This document shows, in pieces, positions 37,262-45,923 of a stretch of DNA of 64,000 bases (positions are counted from its first letter, which is position 1; the number at the start of each line of letters is the position of its first letter). The translations under genes were made by a program, and so were the position numbers. Source of the DNA: Cyanobacteriota bacterium (lineage in GTDB: Bacteria > Cyanobacteriota > Cyanobacteriia > PCC-6307 > Cyanobiaceae); the NCBI GenBank assembly GCA_027620015.1, contig JAQCGH010000002.1:17462-81461 (forward strand), written 5' to 3'. The notes beneath the pieces were generated by a model that made no database searches, was not told the origin of the DNA, and worked only from the letters and a program-made list of their open reading frames with translations.

Positions 37262-38036
37262 GTTGTTGTCGCACCGGCTCTTCCTCACCAGAAGCTTCTG
37301 GCAAGGTTTCCAGACTGAATCGATAACCCTGCTGGCGCATCGTTTCAATGCCACCACCTTCACCCAGTCCAGCCTGCTCCAACTTGCGACGCAGGGTAAG
37401 TACCTGAGTATCAACCGAACGGGGACCGCCACTAAATGGAGGCCAAGCCATACGTAGGAGCTCTTGGCGGCTGCGCACAACTCCGGGAGGCATCAGCAAG
37501 GCGCAGAGCAGGGCAAATTCCCTAGGACTCAACTCAACTGGCTGGTCGCGCAGAGTTACTTGACGGAGCAGTACGTGGACTTCAAGAGGACCAACGCAAA
37601 CACGCTCTTGAAGGCCGGTGCCGCCACGGCGCAACAAAGTTCGGCAGCGTGCGGCCAATTCTTCGAGGCCAAATGGTTTACGCAAGACATCATCGGCACC
37701 TGCATCTAAAAGGCTGACCACAGGCTCGGAACCCGTGCGTGCAGTGAGCACCATTACGGAGCAACGAAGTTGGGCTGCCAGGCGCAAGGCCGAAATCTCA
37801 TCGAGTAATTCTGCGCTGATCAGCAGATCAGGCGATTGATCTAGGCACACCTCTAAAGCTTCACGGGCCGTGGCAACTGCCGCCGCAAGATATCCGTCCT
37901 GCCGTAAGCGCTGGGCCAAGACCGTACGCAGAGTTGCGTGTGGATCAACCACCAAGACCCTCTGGGGCTGGCTTCCGGCCTGGTTGCCGGTCGCAGAAAC
38001 CGGCAGTGGCGGGTGAGAGGAAGTAATGGAGACCAC
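37245..38036 (-). CDS. OmpR-type response regulator with degenerate receiver
   Basis: The 263-residue protein has an N-terminal receiver-like domain (residues about 25-140) and a C-terminal winged helix (about 150-245, with SPREFALLCALLM, VDTQVLTLRRKLEQ and QGYRF). The receiver keeps one acidic residue (D31), the Thr of VLTAR (T98) and the Lys of RKPF (K120). The second acidic residue is Pro (P32), and the phosphoacceptor aligned to PDLVxLD is Ala (A75, in PDLLISA). Standard Asp phosphorylation is therefore unlikely, as in the atypical regulator NblR. Targets are unknown. Confidence 0.87.
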   Translation of the reverse strand: MVSITSSHPPLPVSATGNQAGSQPQRVLVVDPHATLRTVLAQRLRQDGYLAAAVATAREALEVCLDQSPDLLISAELLDEISALRLAAQLRCSVMVLTARTGSEPVVSLLDAGADDVLRKPFGLEELAARCRTLLRRGGTGLQERVCVGPLEVHVLLRQVTLRDQPVELSPREFALLCALLMPPGVVRSRQELLRMAWPPFSGGPRSVDTQVLTLRRKLEQAGLGEGGGIETMRQQGYRFSLETLPEASGEEEPVRQQLNSLV

Positions 38037-38179
38037 AACTGTGTTGAAATCACCTTAACTGGTGTGGCCGAAATTTAGGAATCACCCGTGTTTTTGTGTG
38101 GACACACCAACCTATCGGAGCACACGCAATCGCAGAGACCAGCTCCAAGAGGCAAAATAAGTGAAGGTCCAACGACCCC

Positions 38180-38452
38180 ATGACTTCGCTTCAGCACCCA
38201 GACGCTATTCGCCACTTCCAGTCGCTATGCGATGCCTGCCAAGAACTGGCCCATCGATTCCATAGCCCTGCGGAATTGCGGCTGTATGCAGACGGCTACA
38301 TTCACGCCCTGCGCCGCACTGCAGTTCTCGATCCGATCTCCCAACGGCGACTTGAAGAAATCACCGACCGCTGGGTACGCGATCCGTCCAGCTTTGTTAG
38401 CCCCGATGGTGACCCGCGCAGCCTTTATGAAAGTGAGCGCGAGCGTTACTGA
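38180..38452 (+). CDS. DUF6761 family protein
   Basis: The 90-residue soluble helical protein contains AIRHFQSLCDACQELAHR, LRLYADGYIHALRRT, RRLEEITDRWVRDPSSF and a short acidic tail. This matches my recollection of the cyanobacterial DUF6761 family (AIRHYQSL, LDGYLAALR, RFLYDPSNF). Function is unknown. It is divergent from the degenerate response regulator gene, with about 140 bases between starts, and convergent with grxD. Confidence 0.8.
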   Translation: MTSLQHPDAIRHFQSLCDACQELAHRFHSPAELRLYADGYIHALRRTAVLDPISQRRLEEITDRWVRDPSSFVSPDGDPRSLYESERERY

Positions 38453-38465
38453 TTTACCACCCCTG

Positions 38466-38789
38466 TTAGCTGGCAAGAGCTACTTCCAACTTCTCTCGCA
38501 ACTCGCCGGAGTTGTACATCTCGATCAAAATGTCCGAGCCACCGATGAATTCCCCCTTCACGTACACCTGGGGAATCGTGGGCCAATCAGAAAACGACTT
38601 GATTCCATTACGAATCTCGGCATCCGAGAGCACGTCGAAGGTTTCAAATGGCACCCCAACTGAATGCAGAATCTGTACTACGTTGTTTGAGAATCCGCAT
38701 TGGGGCATCAGCTTGTTGCCCTTCATAAAAACGAAGACCGGGCTAGTTGCCAGGAGTTCTTCGATGCGTTGGCGGGTAGTGGCTTCCAT
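38466..38789 (-). CDS. grxD: Monothiol glutaredoxin (Grx4/GrxD family)
   Basis: The 107-residue protein has the monothiol active site CGFS near residue 31, the glutathione-binding KGNKLMPQCGFS context, WPTIPQVY and the C-terminal GGSDIL motif. Such glutaredoxins carry [2Fe-2S] clusters bridged by glutathione and deliver or sense iron-sulfur clusters. The bolA-like gene lies four bases upstream. Grx-BolA heterodimers with a shared cluster are well established, so the pairing is functionally meaningful. Confidence 0.95.
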   Translation of the reverse strand: MEATTRQRIEELLATSPVFVFMKGNKLMPQCGFSNNVVQILHSVGVPFETFDVLSDAEIRNGIKSFSDWPTIPQVYVKGEFIGGSDILIEMYNSGELREKLEVALAS

Positions 38790-38793
38790 GAAC

Positions 38794-39036
38794 TCAAGCG
38801 GGAGTGGATGTTTGCAGGGCTAGGGCGTGAATTGCCTCGCTGGCTAATTCTTGTTGTAGGGCGCCATACACGAGCTGGTGCTGTCTAACTTTGGTAAGGC
38901 CGTCAAATGCGGCGGAGATCACCGTGACCTGCAGGTGATCTCCGCCGCCGGTGAGGTCTTCAACCTCCACTTGGGCATCAGGCATGGCAAAAGTGATTGC
39001 GGCCTTCACCTGGTCTGGATGCACCATCGAAACCAC
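38794..39036 (-). CDS. BolA family protein
   Basis: This is an 80-residue BolA/YrbA-like protein with a [55 protein letters not shown] core. The conserved C-terminal His in QHQLVY can ligate the Fe-S cluster shared with monothiol glutaredoxin, encoded just downstream. The start is the ATG at 39036 or the second ATG four codons in (MVHPDQV). Confidence 0.92.
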   Translation of the reverse strand: MVSMVHPDQVKAAITFAMPDAQVEVEDLTGGGDHLQVTVISAAFDGLTKVRQHQLVYGALQQELASEAIHALALQTSTPA

Positions 39037-39064
39037 AAGACAGCTAATAAATGAAATCTAGTGG

Positions 39065-39631
39065 TCAGCTGCCAGGAGTTGCCGCTGCTCCTGCTGTGTA
39101 AGGAGTGGCAGCGAAGCCAATCTCAACCAGGCCCTGGAAAGCCTTGCGACCTTCCGAGCTGGCTGGAGTCATCACCTTCACTACCTCGACCAGCAAGGGT
39201 ACCGCCACCTCAGGCTGGTTCTGGCGACGGAATAAGGCCGCCAAGCGCAGGTTCGCCTGGGACATCGTTTCCAAAGCCTCTCGCCCCTTCTGGTCCATTT
39301 CCCGGGGAATACGGGCATCCAGTCCGCGGAAAGAGCCGCTCAGATCGCGGTAAAACCCGAGCAGGCGGCGGCAGGCATCGCGAGCTTGGTCATAGAGCTT
39401 GCGGGCTTCGGCCAGATTGCCCTTGGCGACAGCGGCGTCACCCCGGAGCAGAAGGGCACGCACAGCTTCAAGGTTAAAAGGGCTGCCGGTGGACTCGAGG
39501 GCCTTCTGCGGATCCTGTTGAGCCTGCAACTTGGCAGGGACCAGAGGCCCAGCGAGGGCGACCATGGCCAGAGCAGAACCGCAAATCAAGCGGAATGACC
39601 TATGCACAACCAGTAGACAGATACGAATCAA
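39065..39631 (-). CDS. Secreted helical-repeat protein, conserved hypothetical
   Basis: The 188-residue protein starts with a signal-peptide-like segment (basic n-region, then LICGSALAMVALAGPLVPAKLQAQ), giving a likely cleavage after about residue 37. The mature part is helical with TPR-like character (LLLRGDAAVAKGNLAEARKLYDQARDACRRLLGFY, then LRLAALFRRQNQPEVAVPLLVEVVKVM). It ends with an Ala/Gly-rich tail. It may act in the periplasm or thylakoid lumen. Two bases separate it from the upstream plsC-like gene, so they are cotranscribed. Confidence 0.72.
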   Translation of the reverse strand: MIRICLLVVHRSFRLICGSALAMVALAGPLVPAKLQAQQDPQKALESTGSPFNLEAVRALLLRGDAAVAKGNLAEARKLYDQARDACRRLLGFYRDLSGSFRGLDARIPREMDQKGREALETMSQANLRLAALFRRQNQPEVAVPLLVEVVKVMTPASSEGRKAFQGLVEIGFAATPYTAGAAATPGS

Positions 39632-39633
39632 CT

Positions 39634-40416
39634 TTAGGGGGTCAAACCGAGGACTTCTTGGGCTTGGGCTTCGACAACCGCCATGGCAGCTGCCAGGGTG
39701 GTGGTGAAAGCACTCGCAGCCTGCCTTCCTTGGCCCTCCACGCTGAGAGGCGGGCCGAAACAGAGCACGGCCCCGTCCCCAAGGCGAGGAGGACGATTGC
39801 CGTAAGCGATGCCCACGGGCACCACCGGCACCGCCACGCCCTGGCCAGCGGCCAACATGGCCAGGCGTGCGAGACCCTGGAGCAGCCGCAGGGGGATCTT
39901 TTCGCGCACGATGCGACCCTCTGGGAAAACCACTAGCTGCTCGCCTGCAGCAAGGAGGTCAACGGCATAGCGCAGGCTGGCCAGTGAAGGCCGCCCCTGA
40001 CTCACAGGGAAGCAGCCCAACCGTTGCAAAAACCAGCCCTGCAGCCCGCGCATCTCATCAACCGTGACCATGAAGCGGCAATCCCGGCCAGTAATGCGGC
40101 GGCCTGCGGCGTGGGGCAACAGCAGGGCATCCCAACGAGCTCGGTGGGTTGGGGCTAACAGCAGCGGCCCGCTTAGAGGCAGATTTTCGCTGCCAATCAC
40201 TTGGACCCTGCGAAAAAAAAAGCGCAGGCCGATGTCTTGGCTGGCCACCGTGATCAAAGGGGCCAACCATGGGCTGATGCCTTTGCAGAGTCCCTTTTCT
40301 CGTGAGGAGGAGAGCTTGATGCTCCACGCCAATGGGCCGGATTGAACCGCCAACGACCCATCAAAAGCGAGCAAATTCAAAACTAGGGGCTGTGCGATGG
40401 AGCTCGGTTCGAGCAC
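39634..40416 (-). CDS. 1-acyl-glycerol-3-phosphate acyltransferase (PlsC-like)
   Basis: The 260-residue membrane-associated acyltransferase carries the catalytic HX4D motif (THRARWDAL, near residue 91), the GCFPVSQGRPSL block and the substrate-binding FPEGRI block near residue 165. It would transfer an acyl group to lysophosphatidate or a related acceptor in membrane-lipid synthesis. The N-terminal 60 residues before the domain are less conserved, and the true start may be later than 40416. It is divergent from pdxJ. Confidence 0.85.
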   Translation of the reverse strand: MLEPSSIAQPLVLNLLAFDGSLAVQSGPLAWSIKLSSSREKGLCKGISPWLAPLITVASQDIGLRFFFRRVQVIGSENLPLSGPLLLAPTHRARWDALLLPHAAGRRITGRDCRFMVTVDEMRGLQGWFLQRLGCFPVSQGRPSLASLRYAVDLLAAGEQLVVFPEGRIVREKIPLRLLQGLARLAMLAAGQGVAVPVVPVGIAYGNRPPRLGDGAVLCFGPPLSVEGQGRQAASAFTTTLAAAMAVVEAQAQEVLGLTP

Positions 40417-40504
40417 GGGCAGTTAGAACTGCGTCCCAAGCCGGCGCAGGTTGAAAGATCCATAGGATTTGGTTGCTATCACCGCCTAAAACCGTCCCCC
40501 AGCC

Positions 40505-41254
40505 ATGGCCAGTCTCGGCGTCAACATCGATCACATCGCCAATGTGCGCCAGGCCCGCCGCACGGTAGAGCCTGATCCGGTGAGCTTTGCCCTACTGGCC
40601 GAACTGGGGGGTGCTGACGCCATCACCGTGCACCTGCGCGAAGACCGGCGTCACATTCAGGACCGCGACGTGGAGCTGCTGCGACAAACAGTGCGCAGCA
40701 GGCTCAATTTGGAGATGGCAGCCACAGCTGAGATGGAAGCGATCGCTCTACGCATCCGACCCGACATGGTGACTCTGGTGCCGGAAAAGCGCCAGGAGAT
40801 AACCACCGAGGGCGGCCTCGACGTAGCAGGCCAGCAGCCTGCTTTCAGTGCTCTAGTCGGTGCGCTTCAAGACGCCGGCATCGGAGTGAGTCTGTTTGTA
40901 GACGCCGAGGAGAGCCAGCTGGAGGCCAGCCGCGCTACCGGCGCCCGCTGGGTAGAGCTGCACACCGGTGCCTACGCCGAAGCCAGCTGGAGTTCGCAGC
41001 CAGCCGAGCTGGCCCGGCTCACGGAGGGAAGCTTCATTGCCCGCAGCCTTGGGCTGCGAGTAAATGCAGGCCATGGCCTCACATACCAAAACGTGGAGCC
41101 CATCGCCGCCATTGAAGGTATTGAGGAGCTCAACATTGGCCACACAATCGTGGTCCGAGCCCTGGCGGTGGGACTGGAAGTAGCTGTGCGGCAGATGAAG
41201 GCGCTGATACAGAATCCGCGCCGCGACCCCCTGTTCGGCAGCCGCCAGCTATGA
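40505..41254 (+). CDS. pdxJ: Pyridoxine 5'-phosphate synthase
   Basis: PdxJ closes the ring of pyridoxine phosphate from 3-amino-2-oxopropyl phosphate and deoxyxylulose phosphate in DXP-dependent vitamin B6 synthesis. Diagnostic motifs are [14 protein letters not shown] at the N-terminus, [23 protein letters not shown] and [11 protein letters not shown]. The length of 249 residues is typical. Its stop overlaps the ycf54 start (ATGA at 41251), coupling vitamin B6 and chlorophyll genes. Confidence 0.96.
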   Translation: MASLGVNIDHIANVRQARRTVEPDPVSFALLAELGGADAITVHLREDRRHIQDRDVELLRQTVRSRLNLEMAATAEMEAIALRIRPDMVTLVPEKRQEITTEGGLDVAGQQPAFSALVGALQDAGIGVSLFVDAEESQLEASRATGARWVELHTGAYAEASWSSQPAELARLTEGSFIARSLGLRVNAGHGLTYQNVEPIAAIEGIEELNIGHTIVVRALAVGLEVAVRQMKALIQNPRRDPLFGSRQL

Positions 41255-41571
41255 GCACATACCACTTCATCGCCGCCAGCGAAGCGTTCCTCACCGTCGA
41301 GGAGCCCCTCGAGGAGGTATTGCGCGAAAGGGTGCGCTACTACTCAGAACAGGGCAAGGAAATCGACTTCTGGTTAGTGAAACGGCCAGCCTTTCTCGAT
41401 GCACCTCAGCTCGAACCGATCGGCAGCGCCGTGCCACGGCCGGCGGCGGCGGTGGTGTCAACCGATGAGAAATTCATCAGCTTTCTGAAGCTGCGCTTGG
41501 AATTTGTGGCCATAGGCCGCTTTGAGGCTCCCAGCACCTCAATCCCCGAGGCAACAGCCAGCAGCTCTTAG
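41251..41571 (+). CDS. ycf54: Ycf54, Mg-protoporphyrin ester cyclase factor
   Basis: This is a 106-residue Ycf54 (DUF2488) protein: [50 protein letters not shown], then [27 protein letters not shown]. Ycf54 is needed for stability and activity of the aerobic cyclase AcsF/CycI that forms the chlorophyll E ring, downstream of the Mg-chelatase whose H subunit is also in this window. It overlaps pdxJ by four bases. Confidence 0.95.
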   Translation: MSTYHFIAASEAFLTVEEPLEEVLRERVRYYSEQGKEIDFWLVKRPAFLDAPQLEPIGSAVPRPAAAVVSTDEKFISFLKLRLEFVAIGRFEAPSTSIPEATASSS

Positions 41572-41592
41572 TCGGATTCCTAATCTGAGGCC

Positions 41593-41886
41593 CTAAAACA
41601 GCCCCAGAAAACGCTTTCGTCCTAGCTCTGAATCTGGCTTGTTATCGCCAATCGTGAGCAGCGCTTCCTTGTTTTTCCACCAGACCCAATCGCGTATTGG
41701 TGGCGTATTGGCAAGTTGCTGGCGGCTGAGCCCTAGGCCGAGCTTGGCGGAAGCATCCAACAGAACGTCAAGCATCTCCTCACCGTTGCCGCAGCGGGCC
41801 AAGGCCTCGTTGGTGCGCTTAGCGCCGTTTAAGGCTTTTACCAGGGCATTTACCCGCTGGACCACCGACAACGACGCTGAGTTCAT
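41593..41886 (-). CDS. Nif11-like small protein
   Basis: The 97-residue protein has a helical part (VNALVKALNGAKRTNEALARCGNGEEMLDVLLDASAKLGLGLSRQQLANTPP) that resembles the Nif11 leader-like domain. A C-terminal segment rich in Trp, Lys and Asp follows (IRDWVWWKNKEALLTIGD). Nif11 domains occur as leader regions of cyanobacterial RiPPs, but there is no Gly-Gly cleavage motif followed by a Cys-rich core, and no modifying enzyme nearby. A free-standing Nif11-type protein is more likely. The family call is tentative. Confidence 0.6.
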   Translation of the reverse strand: MNSASLSVVQRVNALVKALNGAKRTNEALARCGNGEEMLDVLLDASAKLGLGLSRQQLANTPPIRDWVWWKNKEALLTIGDNKPDSELGRKRFLGLF

Positions 41887-42000
41887 CTGACTGTCACTGG
41901 TTTGGGGCGACCGTACCAGCTATGACCAGCCAATAGATTGGTTGGGGGGGCTGACAAGTAGCCATTGGGCAGGCCAGAGTGGCAATAACGCGTTGGACCG

Positions 42001-42660
42001 ATGTCGTCCTATTCACGTTTCTGCCACCACTGGGTGATCGGGGACGTCCACGGTTGTGCCGACGCACTTGAGCGGCTCGTAGCTCGACTACCTGCTGGAG
42101 ACAAAGTTGTCCTATGCGGTGATGTGATCAACCGCGGCCCCGAGATCCGCCGCACTATGGAGATGGCCTGGGGCCTGGTGAGCTCAGGCCGGGCCATTTG
42201 GCTGATGGGAAATCACGAGGCCGATCTAGTGGCAGCAATGCGGCAGGGCGATTGGAAGACTCACCGGGCCTTGGCCGGCTGTGACACCTATCGCCAGTTG
42301 GGCGATCGCCAATGCAGCATTTGGCAGGAGCGGCTAGAGCAGCTGCCCCTCACCTACTCCGGCGAAGGCTGGCTCGCCACCCATGCTGGCTTCAATCCCG
42401 ACACATGGGAACCCGACCTCAACATCCGTATGCCCTTCTGGCAGGCCTACGACGGTCGCTTCGGTGAGGTAGTGATCGGCCACAACCCCGGGCCCCAAGT
42501 GCGTCGCCTCGGCCAGATCACGATGGTGGATACCGGCGCCTGCTACGGCGGCGAACTTTCGGCCTACTGCCCCGAAACACGAGCAATACAAGCCGTCTGC
42601 GGCTTTCAGGCGCGCCTGCACTCCTCCTTCAGTAAGGAGCTGGCAGGCAGCCTGCCTTGA
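42001..42660 (+). CDS. Metallophosphoesterase (PPP-type phosphatase)
   Basis: The 219-residue protein carries the metallophosphatase blocks in order: GDVHG near residue 14, CGDVINRGP near 40, GNHE near 71, ATHAGF near 122 and GHNPGP near 160. This corresponds to bacterial PPP-family serine/threonine or diadenosine-tetraphosphate phosphatases. The ATG at 42001 gives a compact domain with no extra regions. It precedes recC by 23 bases on the same strand and may share its transcript. Confidence 0.88.
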   Translation: MSSYSRFCHHWVIGDVHGCADALERLVARLPAGDKVVLCGDVINRGPEIRRTMEMAWGLVSSGRAIWLMGNHEADLVAAMRQGDWKTHRALAGCDTYRQLGDRQCSIWQERLEQLPLTYSGEGWLATHAGFNPDTWEPDLNIRMPFWQAYDGRFGEVVIGHNPGPQVRRLGQITMVDTGACYGGELSAYCPETRAIQAVCGFQARLHSSFSKELAGSLP

Positions 42661-42683
42661 TGCCCCCCCGCTGAGCATTTGTT

Positions 42684-45600
42684 GTGCTCACAGTTTTCCG
42701 GGGCAACCGGGCCGAACACCTAGCCGAACTCTTAGCCGCTCAGTTGCTGCTTAACCCTCCTGGGCCACTCGAGACGGTGCATGTAGTTGTAAACACCTGG
42801 CCCACCAGCCGCTGGCTGGGTGAACAGCTGGCCGTGGGACTTGGGGGCATCGCCGCTAACATCCGCTACCCATTTCCGAGCAACCAGCTACGCCAAATCG
42901 TTAATGGAGTGTTGGGCGAAATTGGCGCAGACCAAGATCCCTGGCGTGCCAGCCAGCTGGTGTGGCCCGTGCTGGAGCTGCTACCCCAGCTGGTGAAGCA
43001 GCCAGAGGCTGCCTCGCTTAGACGCTGGCTAAGCCGCTACCCCCAGCACGGCAGCAAGCTTGAGCTGGCCCAATGGCAGCTGGGCCGCAGCATCGCCGAT
43101 GCCCTAGACGACCTTGCCCTGTATCGCCCTGAGCTGCTAGCAGCCTGGTGGTGTGGAGAAAACGGCCCACCTATACCGCCGGAGCAGGAGTGGCAGCGGC
43201 TGCTGGTGGGGCGGCTACGGGAGCTGCTAGGGGTAAAGCCCTTCGGAATGCAGGTGCTGGAGGCAATAGCTCAATTGCAGATCAAGGTGCCGCCAACCGG
43301 CAGCCTGCCCGATCCCCTGCGACTGTTTGGGCTCAGCAGCCTGGCGCCGATCCAGGTACAGCTGCTGCAGGCCCTGAGCGTGCACACAAATGTGGACCTC
43401 TACCTGCTCACCCCCTGCCGCGACCTTTGGCAGCGCTGCACCAGCCGCCGCCAAGTGCTCAGCGATGCAATCGCGCTGCAGCAGCCCCTTGGTGGTGACT
43501 GGCTGATGCAGGCCCCTGGACTGGAGGCCCGCTTCGGCCGACTGGGCGGCGAATTTCAGCAGTTGCTCGAAGGTAGCGGTGAGAGCCTCCAGGGCCAGTG
43601 GCAGGAAAAGGATTTGTTTGTGGCCCCAGCCAGCAACCATCGGGGCAAGGGGCCAGCTCCCCTGCTGCATCAGCTGCAGCAACAACTAGCGGATCCGGCT
43701 GCCCAACCCCTGCTGCAACGGGCATCGGCAGACAGCTCCCTTGAGTTTCACCGCTGTCCAGGCCCCCTGCGCCAGGTACAGATCGTGCGGGACCGCATCC
43801 TTCAGCTGCTGGCCGCCGATCCCACGCTCCAGCCCCGCGATGTGCTGGTGATGACGCCGCAGGTAGATGCCCTAGCCCCTTTAGTGGCAGCCGTATTTGG
43901 AGACCAGGAGGCCACGGGGGTGCCCCTCAATTGGCGCCTCACCGACCGCAGCCAGCAAAGCGAAGCCAGCCTCAGCCGCAGCCTGCTGGAGCTGCTGCGG
44001 ATGGCGGGGGAGCGGCTCACCGCCTCCTCCCTGGAAACCCTGCTGGAAAGTCCAGCGCTACAGGAGCACTTCCAGCTCAGCGGTGCCGAGATGGCGGCCC
44101 TGCATCCCCTGCTGCAGCGGGGCGGCTTCCACTGGGGACTCGATGCAGAGGAGCGCGGCGGCCTAGCCAGCGGAAGCCTCAGCTGGGTGATCGATCGGCT
44201 GCTACTGGGCCTGGTGCTGCCCTGCGACCCCGGCCTAGCCCCGGCCGCCACCGCCCCCCTGGCCAGTGGCGAGAGCATCGAGCTGTTGGGCCGCTGGCTG
44301 CACCTGCTCACCCGCCTGCGCTACTGGCTAGTAGAGCTGCGACGGCCCCGCACGTGCGAAGCCTGGAACACCTGCCTGAGGGCACTGCTGAGTGACCTAT
44401 TCAGCGACAGCGACCAGGACTGGGAGCTGCTCCTAGTGCTAGCCGCAATTGACGACTGGCAGCAGGCCGCCTCCGGCTGCAGCCTGGAGCTGTCGGCGCC
44501 CGTGGTGGCTGCCGTGCTCGATGAGCGCCTGGCTGCGGATTCGGGTCGGTTTGGCCACCGCAGCGGCGCCCTCACCATCAGCGCCCTCGAGCCAATGCGG
44601 GCGATTCCTCACCGGGTGATCGTGCTGATGGGGCTGGATGCCAACTCCTATCCACGTCAGATCCAGCGGCCTGGCTTCCACTTGCTGGAACAGCAGCGCC
44701 GCCTCGGCGATCCCAACCCTGCCGACCAAGACCGCTACGTACTGCTGGAGGCCCTGCTCTCAGCCCGTGACCACCTGCTGGTGACCTGGAGCAGCCGCGA
44801 CCCCCGCAGCGGCGAAGAGCTACCACCGGCCACACCCGTACGCCAGTGGCTCGAGTGGTTGCAGGGGCAGCTGCCTTGTCGCGGTAGCGACCTGGTGATC
44901 AGTCACCCCGCTAACCCCCTCGACCGGGCCAATTTCCAAGCCAGCGGCGAGCGGCCGCCGGGCAGCTGCGACGAGCGCCTGCTGAAGGCCCGCCTGCTGC
45001 TCGATCAACCACTTGAGCAGAGCTCAGCACCGCAACCGCCCCGACCTCTGGCGGCCAGCGAGCCTCCAAGCGCGCCCCCGGCCCCGCCCAGCGATGCCTA
45101 CGGGGATCTGCGCGACTGGCTGCTTGCCCCCCAGGCCAGCTGGCTGGCTGAATTGGGGCTAAGGCCGCGGGAATGGGCCGACAGCCTCGACGACCTAGAA
45201 CCCCTAAGCCTCGATGAGCGAGGGCGGGCACTGCTGCTGCGCCAAGCCCTCGAAAACCCAAGCGACGCAAGCCTCGATGAGCCCGCTGGCTGGCTAGCTC
45301 GCTACCGCGGCCAGGGCTTGCTGCCTCCTCTGGCGGCAGGAGAACTGGAAGCGTCCAGGCTCAGCCAGCGCTGGAGCAGCCTGCACGCCAACCTCGAGGC
45401 CCTAGGCCCTGAGCGCCGCCAACTAGCCCTCTGGCAAAACTTGCAGCAGGAGCTGCAGTGGCGGGGGAGCTCGGTACTGGTGCTGCACACTGCCAGGCCG
45501 CGCAACCGCCACCGGCTAGAGCTTTGGCTGGCGCTACTACTTGCTGCCGCCGCCGACCAAGGGCCACTGGATGGGGTGCTGGTGGCCAGGGGTGCCAAAG

Positions 45601-45923
45601 ACTTCGGCATGCAGTTGCGACTGCAGGCGCCGCAGGCAGATAGCGCCCGAACCGAACTACTGCGGCTGCTGGAGTTGCGGCAGCAATGGAGCCAGAGCTG
45701 CTGGCCAGTGCCCCCGGAAACCGGCTGGGCCCTGCTCGACAAGGGTGAAGCGCGTGCCATCGAAACCTGGGAAGGCGGTTTTCAGGGGCGGGGCGAACGG
45801 CTTGATCCAGAGCAGGCTCTCTGTTTCGGATCAGAGCTCAGCGGTACCGCCCTGTTGGCCAGCGGTGAGCTAGCCGCCCGGGCTGAGGAGCTCCTCGGTC
45901 CCCTGCGGGAGAGGTTGATATGA
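42684..45923 (+). CDS. recC: Exodeoxyribonuclease V gamma subunit
   Basis: RecC is the Chi-recognition scaffold of RecBCD. The 1079-residue product starts LTVFRGNRAEHLAELLAAQL. It has the RecC hallmark TWPTSRWLGEQLAVGLGGIAANIRYPFP near residue 38. Inactive helicase-like segments (DVLVMTPQVDALAPLV; RAIPHRVIVLMGLDANSYP) and a degenerate nuclease-like C-terminus follow. The start is the GTG at 42684. Its stop overlaps recB by four bases. E. coli RecC is slightly longer. Confidence 0.92.
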   Translation: MLTVFRGNRAEHLAELLAAQLLLNPPGPLETVHVVVNTWPTSRWLGEQLAVGLGGIAANIRYPFPSNQLRQIVNGVLGEIGADQDPWRASQLVWPVLELLPQLVKQPEAASLRRWLSRYPQHGSKLELAQWQLGRSIADALDDLALYRPELLAAWWCGENGPPIPPEQEWQRLLVGRLRELLGVKPFGMQVLEAIAQLQIKVPPTGSLPDPLRLFGLSSLAPIQVQLLQALSVHTNVDLYLLTPCRDLWQRCTSRRQVLSDAIALQQPLGGDWLMQAPGLEARFGRLGGEFQQLLEGSGESLQGQWQEKDLFVAPASNHRGKGPAPLLHQLQQQLADPAAQPLLQRASADSSLEFHRCPGPLRQVQIVRDRILQLLAADPTLQPRDVLVMTPQVDALAPLVAAVFGDQEATGVPLNWRLTDRSQQSEASLSRSLLELLRMAGERLTASSLETLLESPALQEHFQLSGAEMAALHPLLQRGGFHWGLDAEERGGLASGSLSWVIDRLLLGLVLPCDPGLAPAATAPLASGESIELLGRWLHLLTRLRYWLVELRRPRTCEAWNTCLRALLSDLFSDSDQDWELLLVLAAIDDWQQAASGCSLELSAPVVAAVLDERLAADSGRFGHRSGALTISALEPMRAIPHRVIVLMGLDANSYPRQIQRPGFHLLEQQRRLGDPNPADQDRYVLLEALLSARDHLLVTWSSRDPRSGEELPPATPVRQWLEWLQGQLPCRGSDLVISHPANPLDRANFQASGERPPGSCDERLLKARLLLDQPLEQSSAPQPPRPLAASEPPSAPPAPPSDAYGDLRDWLLAPQASWLAELGLRPREWADSLDDLEPLSLDERGRALLLRQALENPSDASLDEPAGWLARYRGQGLLPPLAAGELEASRLSQRWSSLHANLEALGPERRQLALWQNLQQELQWRGSSVLVLHTARPRNRHRLELWLALLLAAAADQGPLDGVLVARGAKDFGMQLRLQAPQADSARTELLRLLELRQQWSQSCWPVPPETGWALLDKGEARAIETWEGGFQGRGERLDPEQALCFGSELSGTALLASGELAARAEELLGPLRERLI

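Noticed and set aside
41926..41945. Inverted repeat followed by a run of seven G
   Set aside because: It pairs with a wobble and a two-base loop, has no T-run and is not at a clear promoter position; chance is likely.
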